Assembly: GCA_965267535.1 (NCBI GenBank)
Contig: OZ254082.1
Coordinates: 1,798,001-1,862,000 of the forward strand
From: CAXBNB01 sp965267535
Lineage (GTDB): Bacteria > Bacteroidota > Bacteroidia > Cytophagales > Cyclobacteriaceae
Direction: 5' to 3'
DNA length: 64,000 nt
Numbering within the stretch: position 1 is the first letter of the stretch; every line of letters begins with the position of its first letter. The notes under the pieces are model-generated. The model saw only the letters and a program-made list of their open reading frames with translations. It was not told the origin of the DNA and ran no database searches. This document shows, in pieces, positions 61,946 through 64,000 of the stretch. Made by a program: the position numbers and the translations under genes.

Positions 61946-64000
61946 ATGTATTTAAAAATACTTCGCATACTGATGTTCGCATCAAAACAGCTTTTTTATG
62001 TGTTTATTGTTCAGATAGTTGCATTACAACTTTTATTTGCAACTAACTCTAAGAGCCAAAAACTGGAAAACATTTTTGTGGACTTTCCGGCAAGGAATAT
62101 AACGCTCAAGCAGGTTTTGGACCGCATCAGTGAGCAGACAGATTTTGTGATCGCCTATGAGACCAATCTGGTCAATAAACATAAGCGATATACATTTACT
62201 CATGCCAAAGGAAATGTGGAAAAGCTATTGCTCGAGGTAGCACAAAAGGCTGAGGTCAAGTTTAAAAGAGTGAATGATAAACTACTTGTATCCAGTGATC
62301 GACGAAATAGATCGGCTGTAAAGATAAAAGTTGCATATGAAGTGGAGTTATCGGGTAGGGTTTTGGATGAAAATGGAAATGGATTGCCAGGAGCTTCAAT
62401 AATAATTAAAGGAACCTCAAATGGTACTACAACAGATATAGAGGGAAAGTATAATTTAAAAGTTTCACCAGGATCGATTTTGGTAGTTTCATTTGTAGGG
62501 TATGCTACTCAGGAAGTTACTGTAGGAGAGCAAACGGTGATCGATGTTAACCTTCAGCCAGATGCTGAGCACCTAGAGGAGATAGTCGTAATAGGCTATG
62601 GTAGCCAGAAGAAGGTCAATGTAACAGGTTCAGTAGCTACGGTTAAAACTAAGGAACTAACTCAAGTGCCTGTAGCTTTGACCAGTCAGGCATTAGCTGG
62701 ACGTTTGCCTGGTTTAGTTACAAAGCAATCAGAAGGCAAGCCCGGTTCAGCCCCAAGTATCAGTATTAGGGGATTTGGCAATCCATTGGTCATAGTCGAT
62801 GGTATTCAGCAGGATAATTTTCACCATATTGACCCTAATGAAATAGAGTCTTTTTCGGTGTTGAAAGATGCAGCAGCAGCAGTATATGGATCCCGTGCAG
62901 GAAATGGGGTGATATTAATTACAACCAAAAGGGGAAATGAAGGCCAGCCAGCTATCAATTTTAGTGCTGCTACTTCTGTGCAAACGCCTACAGTGTATCC
63001 GGAATTTGTTGATTCATGGGAATATGCAGTTATTCAAAATGAAGCTAATGAGTTTGCGGGAAGAAATCCTGTGTTTACTGAAGAGCAAATACAGAAATTT
63101 AAAGAAGGAAACGATCCGGCTTACCCCAATGTTAACCACTACGATCATGTAATAAAAAAATGGTCAGCTATGAAAACCTACAATCTAAATGTGAGTGGGG
63201 GAGCTGAAAATGTGGATTATTTCCTTTCGGCTGGTTACATGTTTCAAGACGGAATATATAATTCCCAAGGTGTTAACATGAAAAGATACAACATAAGGTC
63301 TAATGTTGATGTGCGATTAGCTAAAAACCTGTCTGTGGGTATGGATTTGTCTACACGAACAACATTTAACGACGATGTGCCTTTTTCAAGTCAGGCAATA
63401 TTCCAAACGATCGGCACCACTACTAATCAGTATCCATCAGCTTATCCAGATCCAACTAAGATTCCGTATGTGGGTAGGAGTTCTCACAACCCTATGATTA
63501 AAATTAATCCTGATCTGGGAGGATATGACAATAGTGGTAGACAATATTTGACGGGTGCTCTTTCCCTGAAGTATGAAATTCCCTGGGTAGAGGGATTGTC
63601 TGTAAAGGTAAAAGGAAATTATGTAGGTGATAGAAGTGATCGAAAAGCGTGGACAATACCATATTCAACATATCATTATGATTGGGATAACGATGCATAT
63701 ACCGTTGCTGCAACAGGAGGAAGGTATAGCCTCACTGAGCAAACAAATAATGGGCAAACACTAACTTTTCAAGGTTTAGTAGAGTATCAAAAAGAGTTTG
63801 GAGCGCATGCTATAAAGGGACTTTTTGTAAATGAAATCATTACGACCAAGTCCAATTGGTTTAATGCATACAAAGATGGTTTTATTTCCAATGCAATAGA
63901 TCAAATGTTTGCTGGATCAAATGAAAACATGAGTACTAATGGTAGCGCTTTTGAAGAAAGTAGAATGAGTTATGTAGGAAGGCTTAATTATACATATCAA
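61946..64000 (+). CDS. SusC/RagA-type TonB-linked receptor with STN domain, module 3 (3' end outside window)
   Basis: An open frame from ATG 61946 to the window edge, 685 codons with no stop. The signal peptide (hydrophobic core FYVFIVQIVALQLLFAT) precedes an STN domain (about residues 40-115, ITLKQVLDRISEQTDFVIAY). The carboxypeptidase-regulatory-like domain (LSGRVLDENGNGLPGASIII), EHLEEIVVIGYG, and the plug (VIVDGIQQDNFHHIDPNEIE) follow, with about half of the barrel. The STN sequence is less similar to modules 1 and 2 than they are to each other. A SusD gene is expected just beyond the window. Confidence 0.93.
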   Translation, partial: MYLKILRILMFASKQLFYVFIVQIVALQLLFATNSKSQKLENIFVDFPARNITLKQVLDRISEQTDFVIAYETNLVNKHKRYTFTHAKGNVEKLLLEVAQKAEVKFKRVNDKLLVSSDRRNRSAVKIKVAYEVELSGRVLDENGNGLPGASIIIKGTSNGTTTDIEGKYNLKVSPGSILVVSFVGYATQEVTVGEQTVIDVNLQPDAEHLEEIVVIGYGSQKKVNVTGSVATVKTKELTQVPVALTSQALAGRLPGLVTKQSEGKPGSAPSISIRGFGNPLVIVDGIQQDNFHHIDPNEIESFSVLKDAAAAVYGSRAGNGVILITTKRGNEGQPAINFSAATSVQTPTVYPEFVDSWEYAVIQNEANEFAGRNPVFTEEQIQKFKEGNDPAYPNVNHYDHVIKKWSAMKTYNLNVSGGAENVDYFLSAGYMFQDGIYNSQGVNMKRYNIRSNVDVRLAKNLSVGMDLSTRTTFNDDVPFSSQAIFQTIGTTTNQYPSAYPDPTKIPYVGRSSHNPMIKINPDLGGYDNSGRQYLTGALSLKYEIPWVEGLSVKVKGNYVGDRSDRKAWTIPYSTYHYDWDNDAYTVAATGGRYSLTEQTNNGQTLTFQGLVEYQKEFGAHAIKGLFVNEIITTKSNWFNAYKDGFISNAIDQMFAGSNENMSTNGSAFEESRMSYVGRLNYTYQ

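Noticed and set aside
1..64000. tRNA, rRNA, CRISPR arrays, integrase or transposase genes
   Set aside because: The intergenic stretches were read for cloverleaf-like arms, regularly spaced repeats and recombinase motifs; none was found.

Overview
The window looks like a chromosomal segment of a Bacteroidota bacterium, probably of the Cytophagales type (inference). The grounds are four SusC-like and three SusD-like outer-membrane proteins, three ECF sigma/FecR (DUF4974-type) pairs, Bacteroidota-typical families (DUF2490, DUF3995, a DUF4905-like protein, TIGR02757, GH3-type adenylating enzyme), almost no Shine-Dalgarno sequences and an occasional TAnnTTTG -7 box. No tRNA, rRNA, CRISPR array, prophage or transposase gene was seen.

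Positions 1-22.3 kb are mostly housekeeping genes in short operons: a truncated unknown protein, a secreted metallophosphoesterase, miaA, an M1-type peptidase, a broken acetyltransferase next to a flavin monooxygenase and a DUF3995 membrane protein, then ppa, a NUDIX hydrolase, pyrE, a TIGR02757/LysM/DUF4905-like operon, an NfeD-type membrane protease with kdsB, a SnoaL-like protein with a 57-aa membrane protein, a HAD phosphatase with pgi and mgsA, yggS, a GH3-family enzyme and a PfkB sugar kinase. An imperfect intergenic repeat of roughly 240-275 bp occurs twice here (2538-2774 and 14774-15048), with an inverted fragment at 632-694.

Positions 22.3-33.7 kb hold a roughly 1 kb leader, a SusC/SusD pair without its own sigma factor, a protein with two V4R-like domains, metE divergent from an Lrp/AsnC regulator, and a methyltransferase. 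Positions 33.9-36.4 kb form an AT-rich patch: an orphan protein whose likely signal peptide is out of frame, a lipoprotein, and a frameshifted paralogue of that lipoprotein.

Positions 36.6-64 kb are the most distinctive part. Three ECF sigma - FecR - SusC modules follow one another on the + strand. The first (37.4-51.5 kb) continues with SusD and a putative saccharide-processing set: a divergent GH28-type beta-helix enzyme, a Tat-exported sugar isomerase/epimerase, a lipoprotein PQQ-type sugar dehydrogenase fused to cytochrome c, and a GH92-type glycosidase. The second (51.7-59.9 kb) ends with SusD and a secreted endonuclease/exonuclease/phosphatase-family enzyme. The third starts at 60.1 kb and its SusC runs off the window. 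Stem-loops lie at the sigma-FecR and FecR-SusC junctions. The likely logic is that ligand binding to an STN-bearing SusC signals through FecR to release the ECF sigma, which switches on its own uptake operon; this follows from the family model and is not shown by sequence alone.
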